Origin: Sanguinoderma infundibulare
Taxonomy: Eukaryota; Basidiomycota; Agaricomycetes; Polyporales; Polyporaceae
Reading direction: 5' to 3'
Length of the DNA stretch: 64,000 bases
Assembly (NCBI GenBank): GCA_032821775.1
Contig: JAVLRN010000010.1
Span: 2,604,001 to 2,668,000 of the forward strand
Shown: positions 1-11,718 of the stretch, piece after piece
Layout: each line of letters opens with the position of its first letter
Position numbering within the stretch: the stretch's first letter is position 1
The notes under the pieces: generated by a model
Databases searched by the model: none
What the model was told of the DNA's origin: nothing
What the model saw: only the letters and a program-made list of their open reading frames with translations
Position numbers and translations under genes: made by a program

Positions 1-1506
1 CGCAAAACGACGTAGAGCGCACGAAACCCCGTTGGGAGTCGTCGCTGTAGAAGGGGCATCCAGGACTGCTATTGAGTATTCCTGGTGTAATGTATGACCG
101 CGCAGCGTTGACATTAGCAGTTTGAGAACTGACAACCGCGATGGACGTCATGCACGGACCCGCGATCGGAACGAACTGCCTCATGATATCTGCATGACGG
201 ACGACATTCAAATGGAAATGAACAATGCTCTCGTGTACGGTCAAAGAAAATCTATAGCCATACATTGTACGGCAACTGAGCAGGGCTGTGGTAAATCGAA
301 CAGGAACTCGCGAAGGGGGCGACGCACCATGCGCATGACCCGTAGGCGCCGACGAGATCTGCTATGATATCCGCGTCTAGCTTTCATGGAGTTTGCGGTC
401 CGCCTCGAGATGAACAGCAAGTTGGATAGATGGATGGATCGGTGGATGAACAGGAACCGGGCAACTCCCCCAAACGTTTGTCTGGAGTTTGCATTTTTTG
501 ACTTTCAAATGAGGCAACACCCGCTATCCGCCTGTAAGGAGCTGGGGGTGGTGGTTTCCGGTTATACCGGCTGGTGAGCCTACATACGTCGCAAGTGCGT
601 TAGATCCCGTTCTATAGCAGGAGAAACACAGACGCGTAGCGACGACTGATGGTAATAGACCGAGGAACATATCTAGCGCTAGTCGGGGTCAAACCCTAAC
701 CCTAATTTATCAGCCCTGACACCGCCTTTGCATTTTCGGAGAACGTTCGTCAAGTCATGAGTATCCCAGTATTCTGGGATAACCGACGACTTCTTCAAAC
801 CACGGGATCCTCCTCCTCAAAAACAGGAACCCAGTAGTCACAAAGCACCGTTGTGTTTTGATGGTATATCTTGGCCACTGCTGTTCTGATATTCAGCATC
901 TGACATTCATGGCGCGGGCGACAATACACTGGCATCCACAGCCAGACGCAACGTGACAGGAACTTGGATGGATAGTGAGTAGGTGGGACGGACGAACTCA
1001 CGGAGTCGCCGCGGCAGACGCAACGCAAGGATGGGGAACGTCGGATACACGCTTGAAGCGCCTTGGCCGCGCATGGCGAAGGGAGCTGACACGCCGAGAG
1101 CCTCTGTTAGAGACCCAGTCGCATCGTGGACCTGATAGATATCAAGTTTAATGTATGGAAGCATACTTGACTTACAGATAAATAGTTCTCTCTATGATAT
1201 CAGAGTACCAGCCATCTCCGAGAGCGGCGCATCGTGATGGCAAATTTGAGCCCTTGCCACCAAGACTACGGAAAGCCCTCGTGGGAAATGGATGGCCTGT
1301 CCTCTCTCAAAGATAACATCGAGTAGCGTCGGCGTTGCAGGGAACCCTCCGGCGACTTTTGGATAGGGATACAGCTCTGGTTCGACTACTAATCACGCAG
1401 ACACCGTGACGAGCCATCATGATGCTGAGGAAAAGAATGACAAGTGGACGGTCAGCTGTAGCTCATACGTTTCGAAGACAGACTCACCGGTAATCACCGG
1501 TACCAA
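1..1506. other. Flank without a supported gene
   Basis: No reading frame here has a plausible start, splice pattern or recognisable domain. The stretch holds a short interstitial telomere-like repeat near 694. Its right part (about 1161-1240) resembles the sequence at 3425-3535 that lies downstream of the next gene, so it belongs to the 3' flank of a tandem duplication. Confidence 0.5.
694..705. repeat. Interstitial telomere-like (CCCTAA)2
   Basis: Two perfect CCCTAA units follow AAA. CCCTAA/TTAGGG is the telomere repeat of most basidiomycetes. Two units can arise by chance, so this is weak evidence of past end-joining or a subtelomeric origin. Confidence 0.35.
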
Positions 1507-2847
1507 TCAACTGCCGCCCGCCTCGCTATACGGCGGCGGCGCAGTGGACGGGACCTCGCTACTCGTGTCATCGGTATCGAGTCCGTTCTCCGCGTCCAAG
1601 CCCTGCGCATCAATTTCACCGGAATCGACTGTTGGTTCTCCGCCGTGCATTGGTTGTTGCCAGAGGATTTGGCTTTCGGCTACTCCTGCACGTTGGGGCG
1701 GGATCTGGATAGGATTGCCACGCTGCGGGGTCCCTGCAAATGCACTGGCATTCGCCGCACCCTTTTCCCTCACATCCCTACTACTCCACATTGCGCGGAC
1801 TGGATTCGTGCCTTCCAGAATCATGTTAATTGTCAGGATGAACCGTCGACACGAGGATGTGTTAGGTGTTCTTACCAGCCTCTGAGGATGCCCCAGTTGT
1901 CGCCACAATAGAACTTGTCGCCGGAGGCGTTCCGCCATTAGGCGAAATTGAGCCCTCCCGCGGAGCCTCCCGGGCCGTTTGCGGTGCTTTATAAGTGAGT
2001 AAGGCAATGTACTAACACGATGAGCTTGAAGCCGAAAACGCACCTGTGGATGGAAGCATATCTAGAGTTGATACTGGAATCCTCGGCGGTGACCGCAAGT
2101 GGTCTGGACTCCTATGACTCCTACGCTTCCGACACACGATGAACGCGAGTGCAGCTACCGCCGCGGCTGCAGCGACCGCTGACCCAATGGCGATCCCTGC
2201 GATAGCGCCTCGACTGATTGAACTAGCAGAGGTTCTGCTAGACGATTCAGAGCGCGCGTCTGCAGAGTTTGAAGGTTGCGCTGTTGGGGACGGGGAGGGT
2301 GCTGTTGGTCAAAGCTTCGGGATAGTCTCGGCGGAAAGTACCAACATACATGGAGCTGTACTTGCACTAATATTTGATGTGCTGCTTCCTGTCGGGGAAC
2401 GTCAGTGAGATGGATGCCTCGCAGATAAGAGAAGGGGGGATTGGTACCTGTGGAAGTACTGGAGCCTGTCGTGGACAGACACGAATCGCTCCCGGACTGT
2501 ATCGTGAAGTTGGCCGAGAAGATGCCGGTGGGAGCGGAGCTCGAGTCCAGGAGCTCGAGGAAGAGCACGGTTCCCGCGTACGCGTTCGCGACCCAGGAAA
2601 GGGTGGCGCCATTCAGGTTGTCGAACTCCTCAAAGACAGAATTGTTTCCAGCGAAACGAAGGTGGAGCGTGTACGGCGGCTGGCCGCCGCTCCAGGTGAA
2701 TTTCGTGGTGTCGCATTCCGCGACCAGCAAGGGGGTGTCTATGCTGAGCGCCTGAGAGTGGACGCTCGCCAGCGAAGACAAGAGAAACGTCGTCGCGACG
2801 AGCAATTTGAAGGGCCGCCGCCGCGGTGGAGGGAGTGGCGATGGCAT
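1507..2847 (-). CDS. Type A receptor-like membrane protein, PPPY tail
   Basis: A single-pass membrane protein of unknown function. The ATG at 2847 opens a signal peptide (LLVATTFLLSSLASVHS). The ectodomain follows with CDTTKFTWSGGQPPY and ends at S-D-S-C, then comes a short Ser/Thr stalk. The membrane helix is GAIAGIAIGSAVAAAAAVAA followed by CRKRR. The cytoplasmic tail ends in EVPSTAPPPYSEAGGS, a PPxY WW-ligand motif preceded by an acidic D-D-T-S-S run. At least three introns are needed: a donor after about 2445 (GTACC), one in the juxtamembrane region, and a clear GTAAGA donor near 1880 that joins SSEA to VRAMWSS. The ectodomain is nearly identical to that of the next gene upstream (3625-5014), so the two are a recent tandem duplicate, yet their tails differ strongly. 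Exact exon ends are inferred. Confidence 0.82.
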
Positions 2848-3624
2848 GGCGGAACGAGTGGGGTCACGGACCGGGAAAGGCTCGCAACAGGAACTTTGAC
2901 GTGTTGCCGTGATCTGATGCCTAAAGCCCTATACATACGTCTGGGGTTGAGCCCGACGTAAGAGGGTACTGAGGGTGTCGGCGCAAAGCGATATCGCGCA
3001 GTCACAGTGGGGAGTCGCTTCAAGAAGAACGGACGTGCTCACCCGCTGCTGGGAGTATTCATGATTTAAACAAGACGGCGCTATTGCGAAGGCGGTAAAT
3101 TGACCACGGAGTGACGATCGATGTCCGAATAAGTTGGGTGGCAAGGAGCCCCTTCTGACATAATTGACATGCCCGGCGGAGCAAAAAAGAGCGAGCGCGC
3201 GCTCATCCTGCCACCATTTCGAGAAGACCTTAACCTAAACTGTGTGGCTTCTTAGCAGATGGTTGGGAAATCGAACAGACGATGGTCACGCACCAGTGCA
3301 TTTCGACAGCCCTTCTTCGATGTCGGACGTCCACGCCGTGGCGACGATGTACGTACAGCCTGCAGATGAACAAGAACTTGAATGCATAGATGGCAGCGAA
3401 TAGATATCGATTATAACATATGGTATACTTGAACTTACAGATATCCTGTGGAACAAATCATCCTGTCCGTGATACCAGAGTCCAGAACGCCAGCCATCGC
3501 CAAGCCTTGAAGAGCAGCGCATCATGAACGTTTGACCAGCTCTGCCGTCTGGCCTAATCCCGCCAAACGACCTACACCTCTCTTCGCGCCCTCACCCCAA
3601 ACACCGTCGAGCCCCGCGCGCTCG
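2848..3624. other. Spacer between duplicated genes
   Basis: No supported coding frame. The part next to 2848 matches the sequence next to 5015 and is probably the duplicated promoter. The part near 3425-3535 matches 1161-1240 and is the duplicated 3' flank. Confidence 0.5.
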
Positions 3625-5014
3625 TCACCAATTGCTCCCATACGCCACCGACTGCGTCTGCGTCTGCGTCTGCGAGTTCGCCGCGGCGGCAGCGAGCATG
3701 CGCGCGCGGAACGGGTTGGTCGCCGACCTCGCGAGGGTGCTCCCGGACGCCGACCGCCCATGGCTCGCGCTATCGCTATCGTCCGATATCGGCACGAGCG
3801 GGGGATACGACGAGAGCGGCCGCGAGGCCATCATCGCCTGGTGACCGTAGGCCGCTGTGCGTCGGCCGTTCAAGTTAGCGCTGAGTACTCGTACCGGTGC
3901 CCATGGAAATTCGCACACATGGGCGAGAGCGAAAACGTACCTTGATGAGACGTTGCGGCGGGAGGAGGGGTGGATGCGAAGGGGTCCTTCTCCTTCGCGT
4001 ACTGGTCCAGCAGAGTCGACTGCCAGGACGGAAGCGTGGGGCCCCCGCCGCGTCCGAGTTGGGGCCGAGGCCGAGCGCTAGGGTTGTCCTCGACGTCGGG
4101 CGGCGTCCGTGCTGACCACCCGTCGTCGGACCTCGACGATCGGTGGGACGCTGTGATGCGAACGGAAAAAGGCAGGTAAATCTCCGCTGCGCGCGTTGTA
4201 CGCTAGCTGCGCGTCGACGCTCACCTGAGTAGTGGTAGGTGTCCAGCTGTCGTTGTGGCGGCGCGTTCGACCGACTCGAAGACGTGCGGCGGCGTCTGCA
4301 GACGAGGACGAGCGCGAGGGCGATGAGGAGGCCAGCGACTGCCGACCCGACGGCGATACCGGCGACGGCGCGGCGACTGAGCGAGCTGGGAGAGGTTCTG
4401 CTGGACGAGCGTGCGTCTGCAGAATCCGACGGTTGCGGGGTTGAGGTCGGGGAAAATGAGGACGTTCCTGCTGCTGGCAGGAGAAGTTCGTCAAAGCTTT
4501 GGAATAGCATCGGAAGAATGTACCAACGTACATGGAGATGTATTTGACGTGCTGGTTCCTATCCAGAAGCGTCAGATGGATGCTTTTCAGAGGAGGGAAC
4601 GTCGAACGGGTTGTATGTACCTGTTGAGGCGCTGGAACTTGAAGCAGACAGACACGAATCGCTTCCGGACTGTATCTTGAAGTTGGCCGAGAAGATGCCG
4701 GTGGAAGCGGAGCTCGAGTCCAGGAGCTCGAGGAAGAGCACAGTTCCCGCATACGCGTTCGCGACCCAGGAAAGCGCGGTGCCATTCAGGTTGTCGAACT
4801 CCTCAAAGATAGAATTGTTTCCGGCGAAACGAAGGTGGACCGTGTACGGCGGCTGGCCACCGCTCCAGGTGAATTTCGTGGTGTCGCATTGCGCGACCGG
4901 CAAGGGAGTGTCTATGTTGAGAGAGTGGACACCCGCCAGCGAAGACAAGAGGAGCGTCGTCGCGACGAGAAATTTGAAGAGCCGCAGCTGCGGTGGAGGG
5001 AGTGGCGATGGCAT
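3625..5014 (-). CDS. Type A receptor-like membrane protein, tail without PPxY
   Basis: Paralogue of 1507-2847. The ATG at 5014 starts a signal peptide (FLVATTLLLSSLAGVHS). The ectodomain carries CDTTKFTWSGGQPPY and is nearly the same as that of the neighbour. The membrane helix is AVAGIAVGSAVAGLLIALAL followed by CRRRR. The tail can be followed through introns with matching phase: QLDTYHYS|G to SHRSSRSDD (donor GTGAGC near 4225, acceptor CACAG near 4143), then ATSHQ|G to AYGHQ (donor near 3943, acceptor CACAG near 3859). It ends NSQTQTQTQSVAYGSNW. The Q-T repeat comes from a GCAGAC-type hexanucleotide run at about 3655-3675, where the sister gene has acidic residues and PPPY. The tail has therefore diverged much faster than the ectodomain. 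Confidence 0.82.
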
Positions 5015-6292
5015 GGCGGAACGAGTGGGGTCACGGACCGGGAAAGGCTCGAAAATTTGACGTGTCGCCACCTGAAGCCTATGTAAAGCCGTAGGTTCGG
5101 GGCTGAGCACGCACAACGTGAGAGAGCATGGCGGACTCGTATGACTCACGACTCACCTAGGCTCTGATCTGGAATGGGTGAAGCACCAAAAGGACGGCGA
5201 CCATTGAACGGCTGCGCTGCTTGAACGGCCCGCGCAGAGGACGAACGCACCAAGACGGTGCGGTGTGGTCTTGAACTTGAAGAAGGGGCAGAGACGTCGT
5301 CGACAGGGAGCCCGCCCTGCTCTAGTCACCCTGTGCGTGCATGCTTCCTTTGCACTCGGCCCCGGCAACCAAGGCGCGCGCTATGTATTCCCTTGGAGCC
5401 CCGATCGACGCCGGGATGAAAAGATGTCATCAATCTCGACGGATATCTCCCACAGCATGTACAGCCCACCGACTTTGACAGTTCGCGGTGCCTCGCCACG
5501 AAGTTGGTCATCCAGCTTCCAGCCCGAACCACACTGCCGTGCCTGAGTGCTCTTGTGCTTTGGCCTACGGTATGCACACTTCCCGTTCAGCAAGGAGGGC
5601 GAAGGTCGGCCGGAGTGGGAGGGATTGGGTTCCGAGGAACGTAGTCGCCTGCGCAACCGCCCGACGTGCGTCGCGAGGCGTGGCGCGCGCGCCTCGACGA
5701 CGGTCGCCGCTGTCTCGGATGCACTCGGCCTACATATTTGGGAGATCTGCTCGGGCTCACGCCGGAGACTCTCGCCACACCTCGACTCCGCGACCTCGGT
5801 GGTCGCACACAATGTCAGTCGAGTCATATTTATTCAACAAAGAACCACATATGTGTGTTCTCACAGACCGCACGCAACGTCAAGCTTGCGAGCTGAATCT
5901 ACCCAAGCTCATAGACTAAGATAAGAACACCAAGGCAACTACCACAGTGACGAACGGCTCGAGGCAACGTTGTCTTCATCCACCGTGCGCGGGTGGTGAC
6001 ACCGGCGTGAGCACCGTACTTAGTGCTGCACGTCACGCGACTGAGGTGGCAACCCCTCGTGAACCTATCTCCCATCTTCACTTCGTCTCGACACGCAACA
6101 AATTCGCTGCCTAGGAAATCAAGAACGTGAGTGCATTGTGCCATTAGAATTCGAATGTTCGTGCCCAAGAAAACTCGGCCTCCCCCTCCCGCAGCTCGAA
6201 CCGCGGGACCGTATCGTACACGTACACATCCTTCAAGCATTACCGTGACTCTCCCCAACACCCTACCGCCGTGACACCGCACCTCCCGCGTC
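5015..6292. other. Intergenic region
   Basis: Upstream region of the 5014 gene and downstream region of the 7730 gene. Open frames here overlap on both strands and show no domain, signal peptide or splice logic. Confidence 0.5.
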
Positions 6293-7730
6293 CTACACGT
6301 GCGCCCCGTGCGTGCGACTCCCGACGTCGTCCTCCAGACCCACGTCCATGCTTCGGCGTGGGTCCCCAAGGTGCTCGCGGAACACGCTCGACGGCGCGCC
6401 GACGGGCGAATAGACCGTCGTCTGCCTCAGGAGCGAAGAGGAAGGCGAGAGCGGCGGGAACGACTCGCGCATGCTCACCACTTCCGCCGCGTCCAAGTCC
6501 GAGCCCGAGCCCGAGCCCGAGCCCGAGTCGCCGAACGACATCAGCTCCCCATCGTACCCACTCCCAGAGCTACCGCTATCGAGGCGCGCGGGTGGATGAC
6601 GGCGACCGAGATCGTGATCGAGATCAGGACGGGGGATGAGCGGCGATAGTAAGCTGTCTTTCACTTGCGCTTGGCCGTGGGTCGACGCCCGCTCGCGCAC
6701 GAACAGGTTCGCGTCCCAGTACGGGACAGGTTTGGACGAGGATGACTTGGTGGGGGCGTGGCCGGGGTCGTCGTCAGAGGATGTGCGGGCGTCTGCGCGT
6801 AAAAAGCGAAAACGAGTTGAGAGTTGAGAAACATCCGAATCCTCGTATGAGTGCGGGTGGAGAGCGGACGCACCCTTGTACTCGGCCGCGCCGACTTGCC
6901 TCGTCGCCCCTCTTCTCCTGGCGCTGCTTCTCCGGCGGAAGTAGAAGAACGCGCCGACGACGGCGAGCAAGGCGAGGAATGCGCAGGCTACGGCGATGCC
7001 TACGATTGCGCCCGTGCTGAGGTTATGGGAGGTCTTTTGCGCCGAGGACAGCGATGCGGCAGAGGTGCTCGCGGCTGGAGCATCTGTGGAAGATGCAGTC
7101 GGAGTCGAGGCGGACGCTGATGAGGAGAGCGGCGGTGTCAGCAAGGACGTCGAGCATTTGAATCCCCAGCCTTAAGTTTCAGCACGAAGCCGCGGCGAGG
7201 CATCCCAGAGAGCAGCACTAAAAAGTCGACGACTCACGAGAGGATGTAGAGGAAGTTAACGACGACGTTGAGTTGCTCTGCGTTGCAGCCGTGGTCAGAT
7301 ACAGACAAGGACCCACTCTACAAGCGGAGTTACGCACCTGCTGAAGACAATTGGTGTCTCCACTACCCGCTACCTCGACATGGTTCGTCCGCGTCGACTG
7401 GTTGCTGGAGTCTGACACTTTCCCGGCAAGGCGAGTTCCCCCGGGAACATCCACAGGGTTCCATGGATAAGACGTGTCGTAGCTATCGACGAGGGGTTCT
7501 CGGAGGGTGGTACCATTGTCCGCTTCGATGATGAACGTGTACGGAGGAGTTCCTCCAGACCAGGTGAAGGTCGACGATCCGCATTGAGTGACATCGTTGA
7601 CGGCATCTATGATGAGCTCCTGGGCACGGGCTAACGGGATTATTGAAGCGAAGGAGGCTATCGGCAGGAGCACAGGTAGAATGCGAGGAAGGAGTCTGAG
7701 ACACCTCGAGGGAAGGAGCAGGCCTGTCAC
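6293..7730 (-). CDS. Type A receptor-like membrane protein, Gly-Ser tail
   Basis: The N-terminal exon encodes a hydrophobic leader (LPRILPVLLPIASFASIIP) and the ectodomain motif QCGSSTFTWSGGTPPY, ending at D-T-N-C. No in-frame ATG precedes the leader: 7730 is a GTG, so the true start lies in an unseen upstream exon or is unusual. A possible 60-nt intron follows CLQQ, and a GTGAGT donor near 7235 ends the stalk exon. The membrane helix is GAIVGIAVACAFLALLAVVG followed by YFRRRSSARRR. The tail carries an acidic Ser-rich part (DARTSSDDD), a (Ser-Gly)n run from a GAGCCC repeat near 6498-6530, and ends at 6293 without PPxY. Membership of the family is clear; the 5' end is not. Confidence 0.7.
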
Positions 7731-8756
7731 CAGGCAGGACGACCGAAGTCTATGATGAATATCTTCACAGTGTAAGCGCGTCCGGGGACGTGTACGTGGT
7801 CGAAGAGCTCACCGCTGAGCCCGTCCGTCGAAAACCCACACCATGAGACCCGCATGCCTGACTCCGTCTCCTAGTCCTCCGTTGTTCAGAAGTCGTCCGG
7901 CAGCGGCTTGAGGATGCAAGAGAACGACCGGAAAATCGACCATTCGCGAGGTGCAGACCTACGTCAGGATCCAACCGGTCCTCGCCAGCTTCCAGCTTAG
8001 TAGCCTATCCTCTTCGACTGTGGGCGTATGAGAGCGACGTTGGTGGGAATGAGGCGGAGAGCATCGCCCACGGTTCGGCGCCGCGTTCCCATCATGCTGC
8101 GAGGCGAGATTCGGACATGGCAGTCCGCGCAGTTAGTAATAGCCGATTTGCAGATGGCAGCAGCTCGAGTAGCCTGGGCAGTGCTGCAGAGCGGTGTGGG
8201 AGTGAAGGTGAGGAGATGGGCGCACGGGATTCAAGGCAGTTGGACGTACTCTTATCACGCAAACAGCGTTCCGAGAACTCCGAGTCCGACCCTGGCAATG
8301 CTGGAAAGATGGGGCCTGCAGTCGTATTTTGGGACATTGCAGCACAGAGGTAAGGTAAAGATAGTGCCATGGTGTTGCATCCAGGACAATGGTCAGAAAG
8401 CGACAGGACCGAGACGGCAAGGAGGTGGAGGAGAGGGTGAAACCGACGTCGGCAATCGCTCGACGGGTCCTGTAAGCGCTCCCGTCGCGATCAGCGCGCG
8501 CGCGCAGCTGGTGACCTTGCGCATCCCGGTGCGCGCACTGGTGAACGGCCACCCCGCCCGCGCCCATGACCTCATTCCATGTGCCTCATGTGCAGTATAT
8601 ATACGCGATGGACGGATGCCCCAACCAGCGAAGGTTACCGAAGGTGACAAGGTGACTAACGAAAACTTTACACAGGTAGTATCCTGGGGCCTCGCGCCCC
8701 GCAAAGTTCGAAGGGGAATAAGCAGAACTAGGTTTGCAATAATCATCCCACTCAGT
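7731..8756. other. Intergenic region, possible decayed exons
   Basis: A minus-strand frame beginning with ATG near 8370 reads into a Ser-rich stretch (GSDSEFSERC) that could be a relic tail, but no membrane segment or ectodomain can be joined to it. A long plus-strand frame at 8028-8921 is arginine-rich and looks like a shadow. Confidence 0.4.
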
Positions 8757-10301
8757 TCAATACCTATGATACGGCGGAGGCAGCGTCGTTCCACTCGCGC
8801 TCGTAATAGCATCCGAGTCGACTTCGTGCTGAGCGCGCGAGTGCGCTGGACGGCTTTCGCTGTCCGAAGCACCCCCGGCGAGACTCACGCCGCCGTCGGT
8901 CGCGATGCGTCGGGCGGATAGCCTAACTTGAAGGTTGCTTGCGCTCGCGGTCGAGCGGAGGTGACCCGAATCATCCTGTTCGGGTGCTCCTGGGGGGACG
9001 ACCCCGTCCGCGCGGACAGCGGTAATTGCGGGTAGGCCTCCGGCCAGCCGGACGTCCGAGCCGCGGGCGGTGGGACGTGCGGCGAAACGCGCAGGTTGCT
9101 CGACGGTCGTGTCCGAGACTGAGGTGAGGTCTGCGGTGGAATCCCTCATAATCCACGACGGAGGGGGTTCGAGCTCGGCGCTGGGTGCTGGCATGACGAG
9201 GGGCGAAGAGGGGACGAAGTGGGAAGACGAGCCATGAGGGCTGTCCATCCACGATGCTTGTGGGGACGCGGCTTTCTCGGATGGATATAGATTGACGGGT
9301 GCCCAGAGCCGAAGGCCCCCTGAGATATCTTGATGAACTCATCAGGTCAGCAAGGCTCAACAGATGAGAGTGCAGACGGATATACCTCCATTGGAGCTTA
9401 ACAGACGCGCTGGTTCGTCCACCGAGTTTGAGGAACGCCCATGGCGGCGACGTCCCAACCAAACGATGAGCCCTACTAAGCCCGCTATCACGGAAGCCGA
9501 CCCGATCGCGACACCGGCGATGCCCTCGGCATTGAACTCGAGTGGTTTGTTTGATGCAACGGCGTGTGGTGTCGATGAAAAAGAAGCAGATGAAGAGACT
9601 GTTGAGAGCGTGCTCTGAGATATCGAAGTGGTGGGGAGAACGGTTGATAGCCCTGACGTCGCCGGAGTCTCCGAGAGGGTGATCGACCGTGAGGATGTAG
9701 ACGTCGTGTCCGATGGGGTCGGTCGTTTGGACGTCTGCGAGAGGGTAGAGACGACGTTGTCGTTTGGTGTGCGGGAAAAGCTGATTTGCGTTGTCGATGT
9801 GGCAACGAGAGTCGTAGATATCAGAGTAGACGTCAAGGTAGAATTTTCAACGATGGATGTTGTAGTGGAGATCGTAGCGGTGGAGTTTCGAGTTGTAGCT
9901 TCGGAAAATGAGGAAGAAACCGGCTTCGGAAGGCACGCCACATTTTCTCCACTCCGGACGACGAAGATAGGCGAGAAGGCGGAGGTACCGGCGGAGTCCA
10001 GTATCCCAACATACATCTGCGTCCCTGAGGGTACCGTGGCCGTCCACCCCCCCAAAGAATCCCCAGAAATACCCGAGAATTCTTCGAGGACGGTATCATC
10101 GGGTTTGAGGAATAGCTGCAGCACAAACGTGGGACGCCCCCCAGACCAAGAAAACGTGAATGGCTCGCATTGGGTCGGGGGAGGCTCGGGGGAGGAGATT
10201 GTGAGTGGCGTGGCTGCGGCGACGTGGATGAGAAGGCTCATAAGCACGGCCAGAACCAGCCTTCCCAACCCCGATTCTCCGGCTCTGCTCCTGAGTAGCA
10301 T
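8757..10301 (-). CDS. Type A receptor-like membrane protein, DGGV + LPPPY tail
   Basis: A two-exon gene giving 492 residues. The ATG at 10301 starts a signal peptide (GRLVLAVLMSLLIHVAAA). Ectodomain motif: QCEPFTFSWSGGRPTF, closing Cys at N-V-A-C. A stalk of about 130 Ser/Thr-rich residues, surely O-glycosylated if secreted, leads to the helix GIAGVAIGSASVIAGLVGLI and GRRRHGR. A 66-nt intron (9320-9385, GTATAT..CAG) joins SSNG to GLRLWAPVNLY in phase. The tail has two related motifs, GSDVRLAGGLP and ATDGGVSLAGGAS, and ends in GTTLPPPYHRY, a WW-type PPxY ligand. The upstream in-frame TTG at 10346 is not used here because a good ATG with a leader follows. Confidence 0.88.
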
Positions 10302-11718
10302 TGTCCGAAGCTGCGACCGCAATTTTTGGTCCGCGCTGCGATTCAATCGAGTCGTCAGTGAGTGTCTTCACTGACGAGCTAGTCGTACTTACCTCACCCA
10401 GATTTCCCGGAGAGACCCAGGGTATATGGGGGATGGGCTGAGACCGGCTCAAAGGGCATTTTGGTTGCTATATACCCGACGAGTGTTTGCAAGATGGACC
10501 ATCTGAGAATATCGAGCATCACCTACAGCGTTACTGTGTCCCCAACGTGTCGGGAACAGGTACCCGAAGAGTTCACCACAGCGCAACATCTACCGCAGAA
10601 TGTGATGTTTATTTTGGGTCAGCAACGCGACGAACATCACATAAATCTGAACGCAAAGAATCCCCTCAGTTGTCAGTACTTCCTCAGATGGAGGTGTTCA
10701 TGTGGTCTCAGATCTTGTGGTACATCGCTGGTGTTGTGGCAAGGGGCGAGGCTGGAAGAAGATTAGCGCGGAGAGGTATTGGACTACAGTATCACGCACG
10801 AACCTTCTCCCGGGACATCTGGTTCCTCAGATACCCGGCTAGTGAAAATAGAATGAAATTGGCATGCATCTCAGCGAATGGGTCTGGCTGCTGGTGGAAG
10901 TTTGTGGTGAAGATCAACTGAAGCCAAAGATAGGAACAGGTGGCATAAGCGCCCAGATACAGGTGTCGACCATCGAGTAGGACTATTGGAACCTGGCACC
11001 GCGACTTGACCGTGAGTCAATCCGTAACCATTTCAGACACGCTAAACCCCACGCACAAGTTTGTTTCTGGTGAGCTCAGCATGGTACAACCGCGCGGCAA
11101 CTATCCGTGACAATGGCTCTCCCGGGCCCGGCGGTAAACTGACTCGCCAATCGACGAATATTGACCCAGGCAGCACTACAAGGCATGGACTTCCCTATCC
11201 CAAAGCTCGTGCTCCGGACATTCTTCCTTCAAGGCGTTGAGGCATCGAGGCGATCCCTCCTATGATCGTGAACATGGACTCGAAGCTCGACGCTAGTGGG
11301 GACAACGGGCAGGTCCTCAGTAAAGTAGCAAGTTGCTATAGCGGAAAGGAGCTCGATACATACCCATACAGGACCCGGCATGCGCAGCTTCTTGGCACAC
11401 CGCGCATGTGAGTACCAACATTGACGTACATAGGTGAAATTGCAGATCTGTACATTCGGTAGGATGGACGATACATTCCGAACGATTGCATCCACGAAAG
11501 ATAGACTACTGTTGCAATGTCCTTGATAGGCGGGCTAGCGCAATGTCCTATAATCGGTGCGAACTACAGGCAACGCTCAGTCCGCGATAATAAGTTGGTC
11601 CTTCTGTGGTCGCGATCATCCTCTCCGCAACTTATTGCCTGGCCACCCCGTTCGTCCGCCACTGGGGAGGGGCTAGGATGCCCTGGCTCAGCAATAGTCA
11701 ATGTGGGAACATGGGTGA
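10302..11718. other. Intergenic region, no supported gene
   Basis: Open frames at 10487-10921 (plus) and 11229-11495 (minus) begin with non-ATG codons and show no domain or consistent splicing. TATA-like stretches near 10429 and 10469 may serve the 10301 gene. Confidence 0.45.

Noticed and set aside
8028..8921. 297-codon plus-strand open frame
   Set aside because: Arginine-rich, no domain, overlaps the end of the well-supported minus-strand gene at 8757; typical shadow frame in G+C-rich DNA.
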